A stretch of 64,000 nt of DNA from Christensenellaceae bacterium (GTDB lineage: Bacteria > Bacillota > Clostridia > Christensenellales > Borkfalkiaceae): assembly GCA_948890655.1 (NCBI GenBank), contig CAQTYU010000007.1, positions 1 to 64,000 on the forward strand, read 5' to 3'. The notes under the pieces were generated by a model. That model had not been told where the DNA came from. It ran no database searches and was given only the letters and a program-made list of their open reading frames with translations. Below are positions 9,313 to 17,043 of this stretch, piece by piece. Position numbers and translations under genes: made by a program. Positions within the stretch are counted from its first letter, which is position 1. Each line of letters starts with the position of its first letter.

Positions 9313-9326
9313 ATAACCAAGGTTAA
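9313..9326. promoter_or_regulatory. Putative iron-responsive operator 1
   Basis: ATAACCAAGGTTAA is a near-palindrome (TAACC, two-base centre, GGTTA) at about +6 to +20 of the feo promoter. The same 12-base core recurs at 9616-9629. DtxR/IdeR-type iron repressors control feo in many Gram-positives and their sites contain AGGTTA half-sites, so such a regulator is the likely owner; Fur is less likely from the sequence. Confidence 0.55.
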
Positions 9327-9375
9327 GTTTTTTGTGCGTTGCATAAAGAACACCGGTTTTTGGGAGACGAAAAAA

Positions 9376-9588
9376 ATGCCTGTTTATATTGCGCCTGCGG
9401 GAGCTGAACTTACCGTAAGAAAGGTGGGTGCCGAGGAAAAAGTTAAAAAGCATTTGCAGGAACTCGGCATAACCGAGGGCAGTAAAATCAAACTGCTGTC
9501 TTCGAGCGGCGGCAACGTAATAGTGGTTGTAAAAGAGGGCAGACTGTGCCTGGATAAAAATCTGGCATCGAAAATTTTAGTGGCGTAA
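9376..9588 (+). CDS. feoA: FeoA-family iron transport accessory protein
   Basis: The 70-residue SH3-like protein has the FeoA pattern AELTVRKV, HLQELGITEGSKIKLLSSSGGNVIVVVKEGRLCLDKNLASKI. FeoA proteins assist the FeoB ferrous-iron channel from the cytoplasmic side. This start is chosen because GGGAG (9362-9366) sits 9 nt upstream and the family begins here; an upstream in-frame ATG at 9334 would add an unrelated 14 residues. First gene of the iron operon, under promoter 9272-9300. Confidence 0.85.
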   Translation: MPVYIAPAGAELTVRKVGAEEKVKKHLQELGITEGSKIKLLSSSGGNVIVVVKEGRLCLDKNLASKILVA

Positions 9589-9603
9589 AGCCGCTGAATT
9601 TTT

Positions 9604-9632
9604 TTGCCAACAAAATTAACCAAGGTTAATAT
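9604..9632 (+). promoter_or_regulatory. Second, internal feo promoter with embedded operator
   Basis: TTGCCA (9604-9609), 17-bp spacer, TAATAT (9627-9632). The palindrome TTAACCAAGGTTAA (9616-9629) fills the spacer and overlaps the -10, an ideal place for repression. It would let the second feoA and feoB be transcribed apart from the first feoA under the same signal. Confidence 0.55.
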
Positions 9633-9691
9633 TTGTTCGTTTGCGCGCAAAACGGCGATGGACGGGGAACTGAAATTAAAAGAGGAGAAAT

Positions 9692-9922
9692 ATGGTAAAA
9701 CTGTTAAGCGAATTTACCGTAGGCGAAAGCGGTAAAATTATTAAAGTTACGGGTGAAGGAAAAATCCGACGCAGACTTTTCGATATGGGGGTTACTCCCG
9801 GTGCGGAACTTACTATGCGTAAAAAAGCTCCGTTAGGAGACCCGATAGAAATAACTCTAAGGGGATACGAGTTAACTTTAAGAAAAGTGGAAGCGGCTTG
9901 CGTGGAGGTGGAAATAAAATGA
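9692..9922 (+). CDS. feoA: Second FeoA-family protein
   Basis: The 76-residue SH3-like protein has the classic FeoA signature GKIRRRLFDMGVTPGAELTM followed by APLGDPIEITLRGYELTLRK. It is closer to the usual FeoA than the upstream copy. GAGGAG at 9681-9686 is the ribosome site. Its stop overlaps the feoB start, implying coupled translation and a direct partnership with FeoB. Confidence 0.92.
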   Translation: MVKLLSEFTVGESGKIIKVTGEGKIRRRLFDMGVTPGAELTMRKKAPLGDPIEITLRGYELTLRKVEAACVEVEIK

Positions 9923-12282
9923 AAACGTTTGCTTTGGCGGGAAACCCAAACTGCGGAAAAACCACGCTTTTTAACGCGCTGACCGGCGCTACGGCGCACG
10001 TGGGCAACTGGCCCGGGGTTACGGTTGATAAGAGAGAGGGCGTTTACAAGGGTAACGGTTACAGTGTTTCGATTGTGGATTTACCGGGCATTTATTCGCT
10101 TTCGCCGTATACGCCGGAAGAAGTAATTTCAAGAAACTATGTTCTTGAAGAGCACCCCGACGGCATAATTAATATTGTGGACGCCACCAATCTTGAGCGC
10201 AACCTGTATCTTACTACCCAGCTTCTGGAAATGGACGTGCCGGTTATCATCGCCCTGAATATGATGGACGAGGTGGAAAAAGCCGGCGACAAGGTGGACG
10301 CAAAGGCCATTGAAAAAGCTTTGGGCGTGCCCGTTGTGGAAATAAGCGCTTTGAAAGGCAAGGGAATAAAAACCCTTATGGACAGAGCCAACGCAATGAA
10401 TGAAGATAGAAAGGGCGAAACCGTTTTAAAAGACGCGCTTAAAGCTCAGCTGGAAACCGCCTGCACTTTTTATAAGGGGGAGGACGTTAAATCTCCGCTG
10501 TTCCACGCTGTAAAGCTTTTGGAAAACGATGAAATAGAGTTGAAGCGCAAGGGTGCGGAAGAAGTTTTAAAAGAGGTTGCCGCAGGCGAGGACCTTGAAG
10601 CGGTAATCGCGGACGAAAGATATAAATACATATCGGCAAACCTTTCGGCTGCAAAGGTTAAGGCTAACAAAGAAGCTTTAACCAAATCGGACAAAATAGA
10701 CAGGGTTTTAACGCACAGAATATGGGCGATTCCCATTTTTGCCGCAATTTTATTCGCAATATTCCACCTTACGTTTTCGGAAGATTTTCTGTATATCGGC
10801 GCTATTGCAAACGCGGCGGGAACTCCGTTGCCGACGCTTGACGGTTTAGGGCTTTCGGATACCGTGGGCGGAATGTTTTTGGGATTAATTTACGACGGCG
10901 TAATATTCTCACCGGGCGTAATTCTGACGAATTTACTTTCGCTTATAACAGATAATATAACTTTGGGCGTTTCGATGCTCATAGAAGTTTGCGGCGGCGC
11001 GGCCTGGGTTGACAGCCTTGTGTGCGACGCGATACTCGGCGGTATATTCGCCGTGCTGGGCTTTCTGCCTCAGATACTGTTCCTTTTCCTCGGTTTTTCC
11101 ATTTTGGAAGACACCGGATATATGGCGAGAATAGCGTTTGTTCTGGACAGAGTTTTCCGCCGTTTCGGACTTTCGGGGCGTGCGTTTATGCCTATGATAA
11201 TGGGGTTCGGATGCTCGCTTCCGGCAACGGTAAACACAAGAACGCTTGCGGACGAAAAGGAGAGAACGGCTACTATAAGGGTAATTCCCTTCTTTTCGTG
11301 CGGGGCAAAACTGCCTATATTGACGGCAATGGCGGGCGGCATACTGGCAGTGTTCAACGTCGGCAACGTTGACGCTATTACTTTCGGAATGTACGTTGCG
11401 GGCGTGCTGATTGCAATTGCCGCGGTTCTGTTAATGCGCAACACTACGCTTAAAGGCGAAACTCCGCCCTTTATAATGGAACTCCCCGCATACCACTGGC
11501 CGCGCTTTAAAAACCTTATGCTTCACCTTTGGGATAAAACCAAGCATTTCGTTAAAAAGGCGTTTACCATAATTTTTGCGTCAACCGTTATAATCTGGAT
11601 TTTGCAGTCCTTTTCGTGGAACTGGCAGTTCCTTTTGCAGGACGCGCAGGAGCTTTTCGAATCAGACCCCGAAACGTGGGCGGCTCTCGAAGAGGTTGAA
11701 GGGCTTGTAAACGTAAGGTCCGACTTATCGATACTCGGCAGTATAGGTATGCTTATACAGCCGTTGTTTACGCCGCTCGGATTCGGTTCGCAGCTCAATT
11801 CGCTGGGTTGGGTGTTTGCGGCGGCGGCTATTACGGGGCTTGTTGCAAAGGAAAACGTAATTGCAACGTTCGGCGCGCTTGCGGCAGTGGTTGCCGTTTC
11901 GATGGGCACCGGAGGATATATAGACTGGGAGGCCGAAACCGGCGCGGTGGACGCGGCTACGGCGATGATTGCCGGCACCGGAATTACGATTCCCGCCATA
12001 ATATCCTTTATTATCTTTAATATGACGACTATCCCCTGTTTTGCCGCTTGCGCTACGGCAAAGGCGGAACTGCCCAAGGGCAAATTCAGATGGACGCTGT
12101 TGTTCTGGGTGGCGACAAGCTATGCGGTAAGCTGTATGTTCTACACAGTGGGGAGCTGGTGGTGGACGCTGTTCATCTGGCTTGCGGTGATAGCGGCGGT
12201 GGTAACGCTTATCGTGTTGAGAAACACCGGAAAATTCGACATAACCAAAATTTTTAAAAGAAAGAAAAAGACGGGTAAATAA
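9919..12282 (+). CDS. feoB: Ferrous iron transporter B
   Basis: A 787-residue inner-membrane Fe2+ channel with an N-terminal GTPase. G1 is GNPNCGKTTLFN (residues 8-19), the switch and G3 segments are GVTVDKREG and DLPGIYSLSPYTPEE, G4 is NMMDE, G5 is SALKGKG. The membrane half has two gate domains: GRAFMPMIMGFGCSLPA with PFFSCGAKLPI, and ATIPCFAACATAKAE-like TTIPCFAACATAKAELPKG. The start ATGA overlaps the feoA stop with GGAGGTGG ahead (9904-9911). Expected to work in anoxic conditions where Fe2+ is available. Confidence 0.95.
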   Translation: MKTFALAGNPNCGKTTLFNALTGATAHVGNWPGVTVDKREGVYKGNGYSVSIVDLPGIYSLSPYTPEEVISRNYVLEEHPDGIINIVDATNLERNLYLTTQLLEMDVPVIIALNMMDEVEKAGDKVDAKAIEKALGVPVVEISALKGKGIKTLMDRANAMNEDRKGETVLKDALKAQLETACTFYKGEDVKSPLFHAVKLLENDEIELKRKGAEEVLKEVAAGEDLEAVIADERYKYISANLSAAKVKANKEALTKSDKIDRVLTHRIWAIPIFAAILFAIFHLTFSEDFLYIGAIANAAGTPLPTLDGLGLSDTVGGMFLGLIYDGVIFSPGVILTNLLSLITDNITLGVSMLIEVCGGAAWVDSLVCDAILGGIFAVLGFLPQILFLFLGFSILEDTGYMARIAFVLDRVFRRFGLSGRAFMPMIMGFGCSLPATVNTRTLADEKERTATIRVIPFFSCGAKLPILTAMAGGILAVFNVGNVDAITFGMYVAGVLIAIAAVLLMRNTTLKGETPPFIMELPAYHWPRFKNLMLHLWDKTKHFVKKAFTIIFASTVIIWILQSFSWNWQFLLQDAQELFESDPETWAALEEVEGLVNVRSDLSILGSIGMLIQPLFTPLGFGSQLNSLGWVFAAAAITGLVAKENVIATFGALAAVVAVSMGTGGYIDWEAETGAVDAATAMIAGTGITIPAIISFIIFNMTTIPCFAACATAKAELPKGKFRWTLLFWVATSYAVSCMFYTVGSWWWTLFIWLAVIAAVVTLIVLRNTGKFDITKIFKRKKKTGK

Positions 12283-12285
12283 TTT

Positions 12286-12465
12286 ATGGGTCCTTTCGAT
12301 ATTGCAGTAATCGTTATTGTATGCGCGGCTTTCGCGGGCGTTTGCGGGTGGCTTATTTACCGCAAAGTAAAGCATAAGGGCGGCTGTTGCGGTTGCGACT
12401 GCGGTTGCGGCTCTTTTTGCGGGGAAAGCTGTCCGCACTGCAAAAAAGACGATTCACAAAAATAA
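12286..12465 (+). CDS. FeoB-associated Cys-rich membrane protein
   Basis: A 59-residue protein starting 3 bp after feoB: one N-terminal membrane helix (about residues 6-24), a basic stretch RKVKHK, then nine cysteines in CCGCDCGCGSFCGESCPHC. This is the FeoB-associated Cys-rich membrane protein family, common at the end of clostridial feo operons and perhaps a FeoC substitute or metal-binding partner. No biochemical function is settled. Confidence 0.85.
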   Translation: MGPFDIAVIVIVCAAFAGVCGWLIYRKVKHKGGCCGCDCGCGSFCGESCPHCKKDDSQK

Positions 12466-12496
12466 CTTACACTCACTCCGATGATTTAATACGTTG

Positions 12497-12529
12497 TACG
12501 CGCCGACGGCTGAATGCCGTCGGCGCGTA
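12497..12529 (+). terminator. Hairpin after the feo operon
   Basis: TACGCGCCGACGGC (12497-12510), loop TGAAT, GCCGTCGGCGCGTA (12516-12529): a 14-bp perfect stem. There is no strong T-tract on either side. Confidence 0.7.
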
Positions 12530-12533
12530 TGCT

Positions 12534-12809
12534 TTATTCGGTTTTTAAAATTAATAGAATTTGGGAAAGGTGACGCGATATATCGCGTATGGTGTTTTCT
12601 ATTCGTTCGTTTTGTTCGTTTTTGCGGCTTGCGGCGGGTTCCCGATTTTTGCAGGCTTCGTCAATATCTCTGCGGTGACGTTTTTTGTGGGGAGTGCAAG
12701 CGTGTAAGCAGTTGCCGTACCCTGCGGGTTTAAGATAATCGCGGTAAATAAAATAGTGTTCGGAAAAATATTTGCAGTTTTTGCAGGTGCGTTCTTCGTT
12801 GTTGGTCGT
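12534..12809 (-). pseudogene. Small four-Cys protein, start codon changed to ACG
   Basis: The minus strand holds an unbroken 91-codon frame ending at 12534 that is a clear paralog of the protein at 31001-31276 and exactly the same length. Shared features are RTCKNCKYFSEHYFIYRDYL, a second Cys pair (GNC and EAC) and the C-terminal helix RHLSQILLILK. Where the paralog has ATG this one has ACG (12809-12807), with GAGGT upstream at 12821-12817. There is no in-frame ATG, GTG or TTG near the N-terminus. The reading frame itself is intact, so loss of the start is recent, or ACG is used at low level, or the base is a sequencing error. Confidence 0.65.
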
Positions 12810-12901
12810 TTGTGTGATACCTCTTTAAATGCTTCTGTAATGATTTTATATAATTGAAAATTAAAATTGTTATGATATGCCAAAATAGCATTTTGAAAAA
12901 C

Positions 12902-12930
12902 TTGCCAACCTCTTACTTGTTTTGTATAAT
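12902..12930 (+). promoter_or_regulatory. Promoter of the structured leader
   Basis: TTGCCA (12902-12907), 17-bp spacer, TATAAT (12925-12930). Transcription should begin near 12937, giving a leader of about 260 nt before the aminotransferase start. Confidence 0.75.
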
Positions 12931-12936
12931 TTAATT

Positions 12937-13197
12937 AATAAACGGCGCAAGGAGGGTTTCCCTCCGCAAGTATGCGCAACCCTATTTGCGTATACTTGCG
13001 GCTGACCGCGGGTGAATTTGTGCAATTAAATAAACAGGTTTGCTCTTAAAACTGCACAAAGAGGGCGGGAAGCCCTGAAAACCGCAAAAGTTTTCAGCCG
13101 CAGAATAGGCGTGCGAGCAAAGCGACGCTTTGCTTATAGTAAGCTTAAATAATTGTAGCTAATAGATGCAAAAACTTTTGCGAAAGGAGAACATACG
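12937..13197 (+). ncRNA. Long structured 5-prime leader, possible riboswitch, class not identified
   Basis: Hairpins in order: GGAGGG/CCCTCC (12951-12965); a 14-bp stem 12966-12979 with 12986-12999 (one G-U); then a multi-branch unit closed by GGCTGA (13000-13005) with TCAGCC (13094-13099). Inside it are TTTGTGCA/TGCACAAA (13017-13024, 13053-13060), AGGGC/GCCCT (13062-13076) and CTGAAAAC/GTTTTCAG (13075-13082, 13090-13097; its first two bases compete with the end of the previous stem). A last hairpin is 13116-13134. The loop and 3-prime arm at 13083-13094 are a perfect 12-nt complement of 13171-13182, which directly precedes the ribosome site AAAGGAG (13183-13189). Two exclusive folds are thus possible. 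GGGTGAAT at 13010-13017 recalls the c-di-AMP riboswitch core, but other hallmarks are missing. T-box motifs are not convincing. Confidence 0.5.
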
Positions 13198-14400
13198 ATG
13201 ATTGAAGTTTCGGAGAGGATTAAGGCGATTGCGCCGAGTATGACGCTGGCGATATCGGCAAAGGCGAACGAATTGAAGGCGGCGGGAGAGAAGGTTATTA
13301 ACTTCGGCGTCGGCGAGCCCGACTTCAACACTCCCGCGCATATCGTTGACGCGGCGAAGGACGCGCTTGATAAAGGTTACACCAAATACGTGGCGGCGGC
13401 GGGACTGCCCGAGCTTAAAAAGGCGATTTGCAAAAAGCTTAAAGACGACAACGGGCTGGATTACGAGCCGTCGCAGATTATCGTTTCGAACGGGGCGAAA
13501 CACTCCATTTTCAACGCTGTATTCGCCGTGATAAACGAGGGCGACGAAGTTCTTATTCCCAAACCTTATTGGCTGACTTATCCCGAAGTGGTTAAAAGCT
13601 GCGGCGGCGTGCCCGTTTTTGTTATGGCGAAGGCAAGGCACGGTTATAAAGTTACCGCGGCGCAGATTGAAAATATGATTACGCCGCACACTAAGATGCT
13701 GATTTTCAACAGCCCCTGCAACCCGACGGGCGCGGTTTACACCGAAAAGGAAATACGCGACATTGCGGACGTGTGCGAAAGATATAATTTGGTTGTGCTT
13801 GCGGACGAAATTTACGAAAAGCTGATTTACGGCGGGGAAACGCATTTTTCGATTGCGAACGTTTCGCCCGAGCTGAAGGAGCGGACGATTGTTATTAACG
13901 GCGTTTCGAAGAGCTATGCCATGACGGGGTGGAGGCTTGGCTACCTTGCGGCGCCCGCGAACGTTGCTAAGGCGATTGCTTCTTTTCAGAGCCATTCCAC
14001 CTCGAACGTGAACACGATGACTCAGTATGCGGCGATTGCGGCTTTGCAGGGTGACGATAAGCCGATGAAGGAGATGCTTAAAGCGTTTGGCAGGCGGCGC
14101 GAAAAGATGCTTGAAAAGCTGGATGAAATGAAACCGTTGGGGTTGGATTACGTTAAGCCGGACGGCGCGTTTTACGTTATGCTTTTGTGCGACAATCTTT
14201 ACGGAAAGACTTATCGCGGGGTTAAAATACGCGGAAGTATGGACGTTGCCGACCTTTTGCTTACGCACGAAAAAGTTGCCGCAACCCCCGGAGTATGTTT
14301 CGGTGACGACGACGCGGTGCGCCTTTCTTATGCGCTTTCGACGGCGGATATGCTGGAGGGATTGGAGCGTATTGCGGCATTTGCCAAAGAATGTAAGTAA
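13198..14400 (+). CDS. aspC: Class I/II aminotransferase, aspartate aminotransferase-like
   Basis: A 400-residue PLP enzyme of fold type I. It shows the Tyr/Gly loop (KYVAAAGLPELKKAI), NSPCNPTGAVY, LADEIYEKL (the Asp that contacts the pyridine N), and the Schiff-base Lys in NGVSKSYAMTGWRLGY; the C-terminal Arg that holds the substrate carboxylate is in AVRLSYA. It should move an amino group between aspartate (or a related amino acid) and 2-oxoglutarate. Substrate choice within the family is not certain. The ribosome site AAAGGAG lies 8 nt upstream and can be sequestered or exposed by the leader RNA. It stands as a single gene. Confidence 0.85.
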   Translation: MIEVSERIKAIAPSMTLAISAKANELKAAGEKVINFGVGEPDFNTPAHIVDAAKDALDKGYTKYVAAAGLPELKKAICKKLKDDNGLDYEPSQIIVSNGAKHSIFNAVFAVINEGDEVLIPKPYWLTYPEVVKSCGGVPVFVMAKARHGYKVTAAQIENMITPHTKMLIFNSPCNPTGAVYTEKEIRDIADVCERYNLVVLADEIYEKLIYGGETHFSIANVSPELKERTIVINGVSKSYAMTGWRLGYLAAPANVAKAIASFQSHSTSNVNTMTQYAAIAALQGDDKPMKEMLKAFGRRREKMLEKLDEMKPLGLDYVKPDGAFYVMLLCDNLYGKTYRGVKIRGSMDVADLLLTHEKVAATPGVCFGDDDAVRLSYALSTADMLEGLERIAAFAKECK

Positions 14401-14511
14401 AACGCGTATAAGCGGCGCAATACTGCGTTAGCTACGCCTTCGGTATATTCTTCCGTATATGTTTCTGTCGAAAAGCTTCGCTTTCCTTGTCTTGCTTGCT
14501 TCTTCGCGTTT
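14400..14511. repeat. Small intergenic inverted-end element, copy A
   Basis: The element is bounded by AAACGCG (14400-14406) and CGCGTTT (14505-14511). Within it TATAAGCGGCGCAA (14407-14420) and TTGCTTGCTT (14492-14501) are shared exactly with the element at 17044-17145. No coding capacity is seen. The first base overlaps the aspC stop codon. Confidence 0.5.
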
Positions 14512-14589
14512 CAGGTTGTACGGGGTATGTTCCCGCAATGACAGTAAGTTACAATTATTAAAATTTTAAAAAAAATTTTGCGTTATGTA

Positions 14590-14618
14590 TTGAAATTCCT
14601 TTCATTTACTGATAAAAT
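14590..14618 (+). promoter_or_regulatory. Promoter of the P-loop gene
   Basis: TTGAAA (14590-14595), 17-bp spacer, TAAAAT (14613-14618). Confidence 0.6.
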
Positions 14619-14659
14619 ATAGTAGAAACCAAGTATAATACTTGACAGGAGGACTTTCA

Positions 14660-15067
14660 ATGATAAAAATAATTTACGGACCTAAAGGAACCGGCAAGAC
14701 GAAAAAAATTATTGACGAAGCGAATGCAACAGCGCAGGACGCCAAGGGTTTGAGCGTATTTGTTACCGATAACAGCCGTTGCAGACTTTCGGTTAACCAT
14801 GCTATCCGCTTTATAGACGTTTCTGACTGGGCGGTTGCCGGCGAGGACGCGCTTTGCGGATTTGTTAAGGGCGTGGCGGCTTGCAACGGGGACCACGAGT
14901 ATATTTACATAGACGGAATTGCGCGCATTGCGGGCAAAGAATTAAAGGATTTGGCGGGCATTTTCTATATGCTCGATAAAATTTCGAACGAAAACAAAAT
15001 AACCATTACCATTACGTGCAGCGGGGAATTAAAAGACCTTCCCGATTTCGTTAAGAAGTACGTATAA
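14660..15067 (+). CDS. Small P-loop ATPase-like protein, unknown role
   Basis: The 135-residue protein starts MIKIIYG and has a Walker A box GPKGTGKTK (residues 7-15) and a Walker B-like strand YIYIDGIARI near residue 90. The C-terminal part has a TITITCSGE strand. It is a compact single-domain NTPase found in clostridia, sometimes named as a PilT-like or twitching-motility protein without support. AGGAGG at 14647-14652 sits 7 nt before this ATG, which decides the start. Own promoter and terminator. Function unknown. Confidence 0.65.
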   Translation: MIKIIYGPKGTGKTKKIIDEANATAQDAKGLSVFVTDNSRCRLSVNHAIRFIDVSDWAVAGEDALCGFVKGVAACNGDHEYIYIDGIARIAGKELKDLAGIFYMLDKISNENKITITITCSGELKDLPDFVKKYV

Positions 15068-15083
15068 GATTTGAATTTTCTTT

Positions 15084-15117
15084 ACGGCGGCGCAGGTTTT
15101 TTGTGCCGCCGTTTTTT
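15084..15117 (+). terminator. Intrinsic terminator
   Basis: ACGGCGGC (15084-15091) pairs with GCCGCCGT (15105-15112), followed by a T-run. Confidence 0.88.
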
Positions 15118-15122
15118 AAATA

Positions 15123-15146
15123 AAACGCATATAAGATTATGCGTTT
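15123..15146. repeat. Minimal intergenic inverted element, copy C
   Basis: AAACGCATA (15123-15131), loop TAAGAT, TATGCGTTT (15138-15146). The left end AAACGCATATAAG matches the left ends of the elements at 14400 and 17044, as if the middle had been deleted. It lies just before the thrC ribosome site. Confidence 0.45.
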
Positions 15147-15179
15147 GGTTAGTTGCGGTTTGTTAAAGGAGAAGTCATT

Positions 15180-16658
15180 ATGAAGTTTTTAAGCACCAGA
15201 GGGGGCGAAAAGGTAACCGGCGCGCAGGCGGTTGTTAAGGGACTTGCGGACGACGGCGGGCTTTTTGTGCCCGAAAAATTCCCCGCGGTTACCAAAGAGG
15301 ATATGGACGCTATGCTTGAAATGAGCTATCCCGAACGCGCGGCGAGGATACTTAAAACCTTTTTTGACGAATACGACGAAAAAGAGCTTTTGTCTGCGTG
15401 CGAGAACGCTTATTCTAAGTTCGAGGGCGACCCCGCGCCGCTTGTAAGACTGGACGACGGCGTTTATATGCTTGAATTATGGCACGGACCCACCTGTGCT
15501 TTTAAGGATATGGCGCTGACCGTGTTGCCCCATTTGCTTAAAAAGGGATGTGAAATTTGCGGCATTAAAGAGGACGTTCTGGTGCTTGTGGCAACCTCGG
15601 GCGATACCGGAAAGGCGGCTTTGGAAGGCTTTAAGGACGCGAAGGGCGTTAAAGTAATGGTGTTTTATCCCTCGGAAGGCGTTTCCAAAATGCAGAAGCT
15701 GCAGATGTGCACGCAGGAGGGAAACAACGTAAACGTGGTTGCCGTGCGCGGAAACTTTGACGACTGCCAGACGGCGGTTAAAAAGATTTTTTCAAGCGAG
15801 GAGTACGCCGCAACGCTTAAAGAGCACAACACGGTGCTTTCTTCGGCTAACTCGATTAACTTCGGCAGACTTGCGCCGCAGATTGCATATTACTTTTCGT
15901 CTTATCTGGATTTGCTCTCTTCGGGGCAGATAGAGTACGGCGAGGAAATAGATTTTTGCGTGCCCACGGGGAACTTCGGCAATATTCTTGCCGCCTATTA
16001 TGCAAAAAAGATGGGCTTGCCGGTTAGACGCCTGCACTGCGCTTCAAACGAAAATAAAATTTTGACCGATTTTTTGGCTACGGGCGTTTACGACGTTAAC
16101 CGCGAGTTTTATAAAACGACTTCGCCCTCTATGGATATTCTCGTTTCATCTAATCTGGAAAGACTGTTATACGAAGTTTCGGGCAGGAACGCAAAACTCA
16201 TTAAAAAGCGTATGGAAGATTTGAAAAAGGACGGCAGATATGAACTGACGGCGGAAGAACTGAAAGAAATACAGGAAACTTTCGACGGAGGATTTGCAGA
16301 CGAAGAGGGATGCGTGGAGGCGATGTACGACGTGTTCTGCGACGTTGGCTACACGATGGACACGCATACGGGTTGCGCGATGAAGGTTGCCGTGGACTGG
16401 TTTGAAAAGCACAAAAAGGACGAAACTAAGATGGTAATCGTGTCTACGGCGAATCCTTATAAATTTCCGCAGGACGTTTTATACGCCGTTACCGGCAACG
16501 ACGTTAAGGACAGCTTTAAGGGAATTAAGCGTTTGCACGCGGCAACGGCAATGGCTGTGCCAAAGTGCTTAAAAGAATTAAGGGATAAGGAGCCGCGGTT
16601 TACGCGCGTTGCCGACAAGAAAAAGCTGTTTGAAGAAGTTCTTGAATTTGTGAAATAA
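15180..16658 (+). CDS. thrC: Threonine synthase
   Basis: A 492-residue PLP enzyme (fold type II) that converts O-phosphohomoserine to threonine. It begins MKFLSTRGG as in the longer bacterial and yeast-type ThrC group. The PLP Lys lies in HGPTCAFKDMAL, and the phosphate-binding loop is ATSGDTGKAALEGF. NSINFGRLAPQIAYYF and PTGNFGNILAAYYAKKMGLP are also family blocks. The ribosome site AAAGGAG (15166-15172) fits this ATG; an upstream ATG at 15153 is not in the family frame of length. No other threonine genes are adjacent. It closes with a strong terminator. Confidence 0.95.
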   Translation: MKFLSTRGGEKVTGAQAVVKGLADDGGLFVPEKFPAVTKEDMDAMLEMSYPERAARILKTFFDEYDEKELLSACENAYSKFEGDPAPLVRLDDGVYMLELWHGPTCAFKDMALTVLPHLLKKGCEICGIKEDVLVLVATSGDTGKAALEGFKDAKGVKVMVFYPSEGVSKMQKLQMCTQEGNNVNVVAVRGNFDDCQTAVKKIFSSEEYAATLKEHNTVLSSANSINFGRLAPQIAYYFSSYLDLLSSGQIEYGEEIDFCVPTGNFGNILAAYYAKKMGLPVRRLHCASNENKILTDFLATGVYDVNREFYKTTSPSMDILVSSNLERLLYEVSGRNAKLIKKRMEDLKKDGRYELTAEELKEIQETFDGGFADEEGCVEAMYDVFCDVGYTMDTHTGCAMKVAVDWFEKHKKDETKMVIVSTANPYKFPQDVLYAVTGNDVKDSFKGIKRLHAATAMAVPKCLKELRDKEPRFTRVADKKKLFEEVLEFVK

Positions 16659-16677
16659 AGATTTTTTTATAAAACGA

Positions 16678-16711
16678 ACCGCCCCGCGCAAACAGCGCGG
16701 GGCGGTTTTTT
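16678..16711 (+). terminator. Strong intrinsic terminator after thrC
   Basis: ACCGCCCCGCGC (16678-16689), loop AAACA, GCGCGGGGCGGT (16695-16706), then a T-run. Confidence 0.95.
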
Positions 16712-16901
16712 ATTCTTCTTTTTTACCAGTTAAAAAATCGGAATTTTCGCCGTAATAATCGGCGATTTTGCATAAGTTTTCAAACCGAGCGGGCAAAAAA
16801 TTTAATATGCGTTGCGTAACCGTTGCGTAAAGACGTTAAATTTTTAAAAAGACTGAAGGTGATTTTGGTTAAGTTTAAAAGCGAATTGAAACAACTTGCG
16901 G
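16712..16901. other. Non-coding stretch with an 11-bp tandem repeat
   Basis: No protein gene is supported. CGTTGCGTAA occurs at 16810-16819 and again at 16821-16830, one helical turn apart, as in some operators. The stretch ends in a good terminator (16902-16935), so it may encode a short RNA, but I find no clear promoter for one. Confidence 0.3.
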
Positions 16902-16935
16902 GCGGCGCGGATGGTTTGTCCGCGCCGCGTTTTTG
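16902..16935 (+). terminator. Terminator-like hairpin with no gene before it
   Basis: GCGGCGCGGA (16902-16911), loop TGGTTTG, TCCGCGCCGC (16919-16928), then GTTTTTG. Confidence 0.7.
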
Positions 16936-16997
16936 TGATTGAATTGTGTATAACATCGGCAAGTTTTGTGATTGTGGCGGTAATTTATAAAAATACT

Positions 16998-17026
16998 TTG
17001 CTTTTTGGACGGGGATATGTTATTAT
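16998..17026 (+). promoter_or_regulatory. Promoter of the trpS operon
   Basis: TTGCTT (16998-17003), 17-bp spacer, TATTAT (17021-17026). The transcript would run through the repeat element at 17044-17145 before trpS. Confidence 0.5.
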
Positions 17027-17043
17027 TTATCCGTAGTAAGTCT

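Noticed and set aside
9334..9375. Upstream start for the first FeoA
   Set aside because: The extra 14 residues do not fit the family, and the GGGAG site serves the ATG at 9376.
12599..12883. 94-codon minus-strand frame
   Set aside because: It runs in a different frame over the four-Cys paralog; the other frame has clear homology, so this one is a shadow.
12955..13140. T-box, 6S RNA, SRP RNA or RNase P RNA in the aminotransferase leader
   Set aside because: ACCGCG at 13005-13010 recalls a T-box, but it lies mid-leader, lacks the TGG-NACC order, and no antiterminator or specifier stem is convincing. None of the conserved cores of 6S, SRP or RNase P RNA is present.
13159..14268. Long minus-strand frame opposite the aminotransferase
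   Set aside because: Composition is Arg/His/Asn-rich with no motif, as expected for the antisense of a GC-biased gene; the plus frame is a clear aminotransferase.
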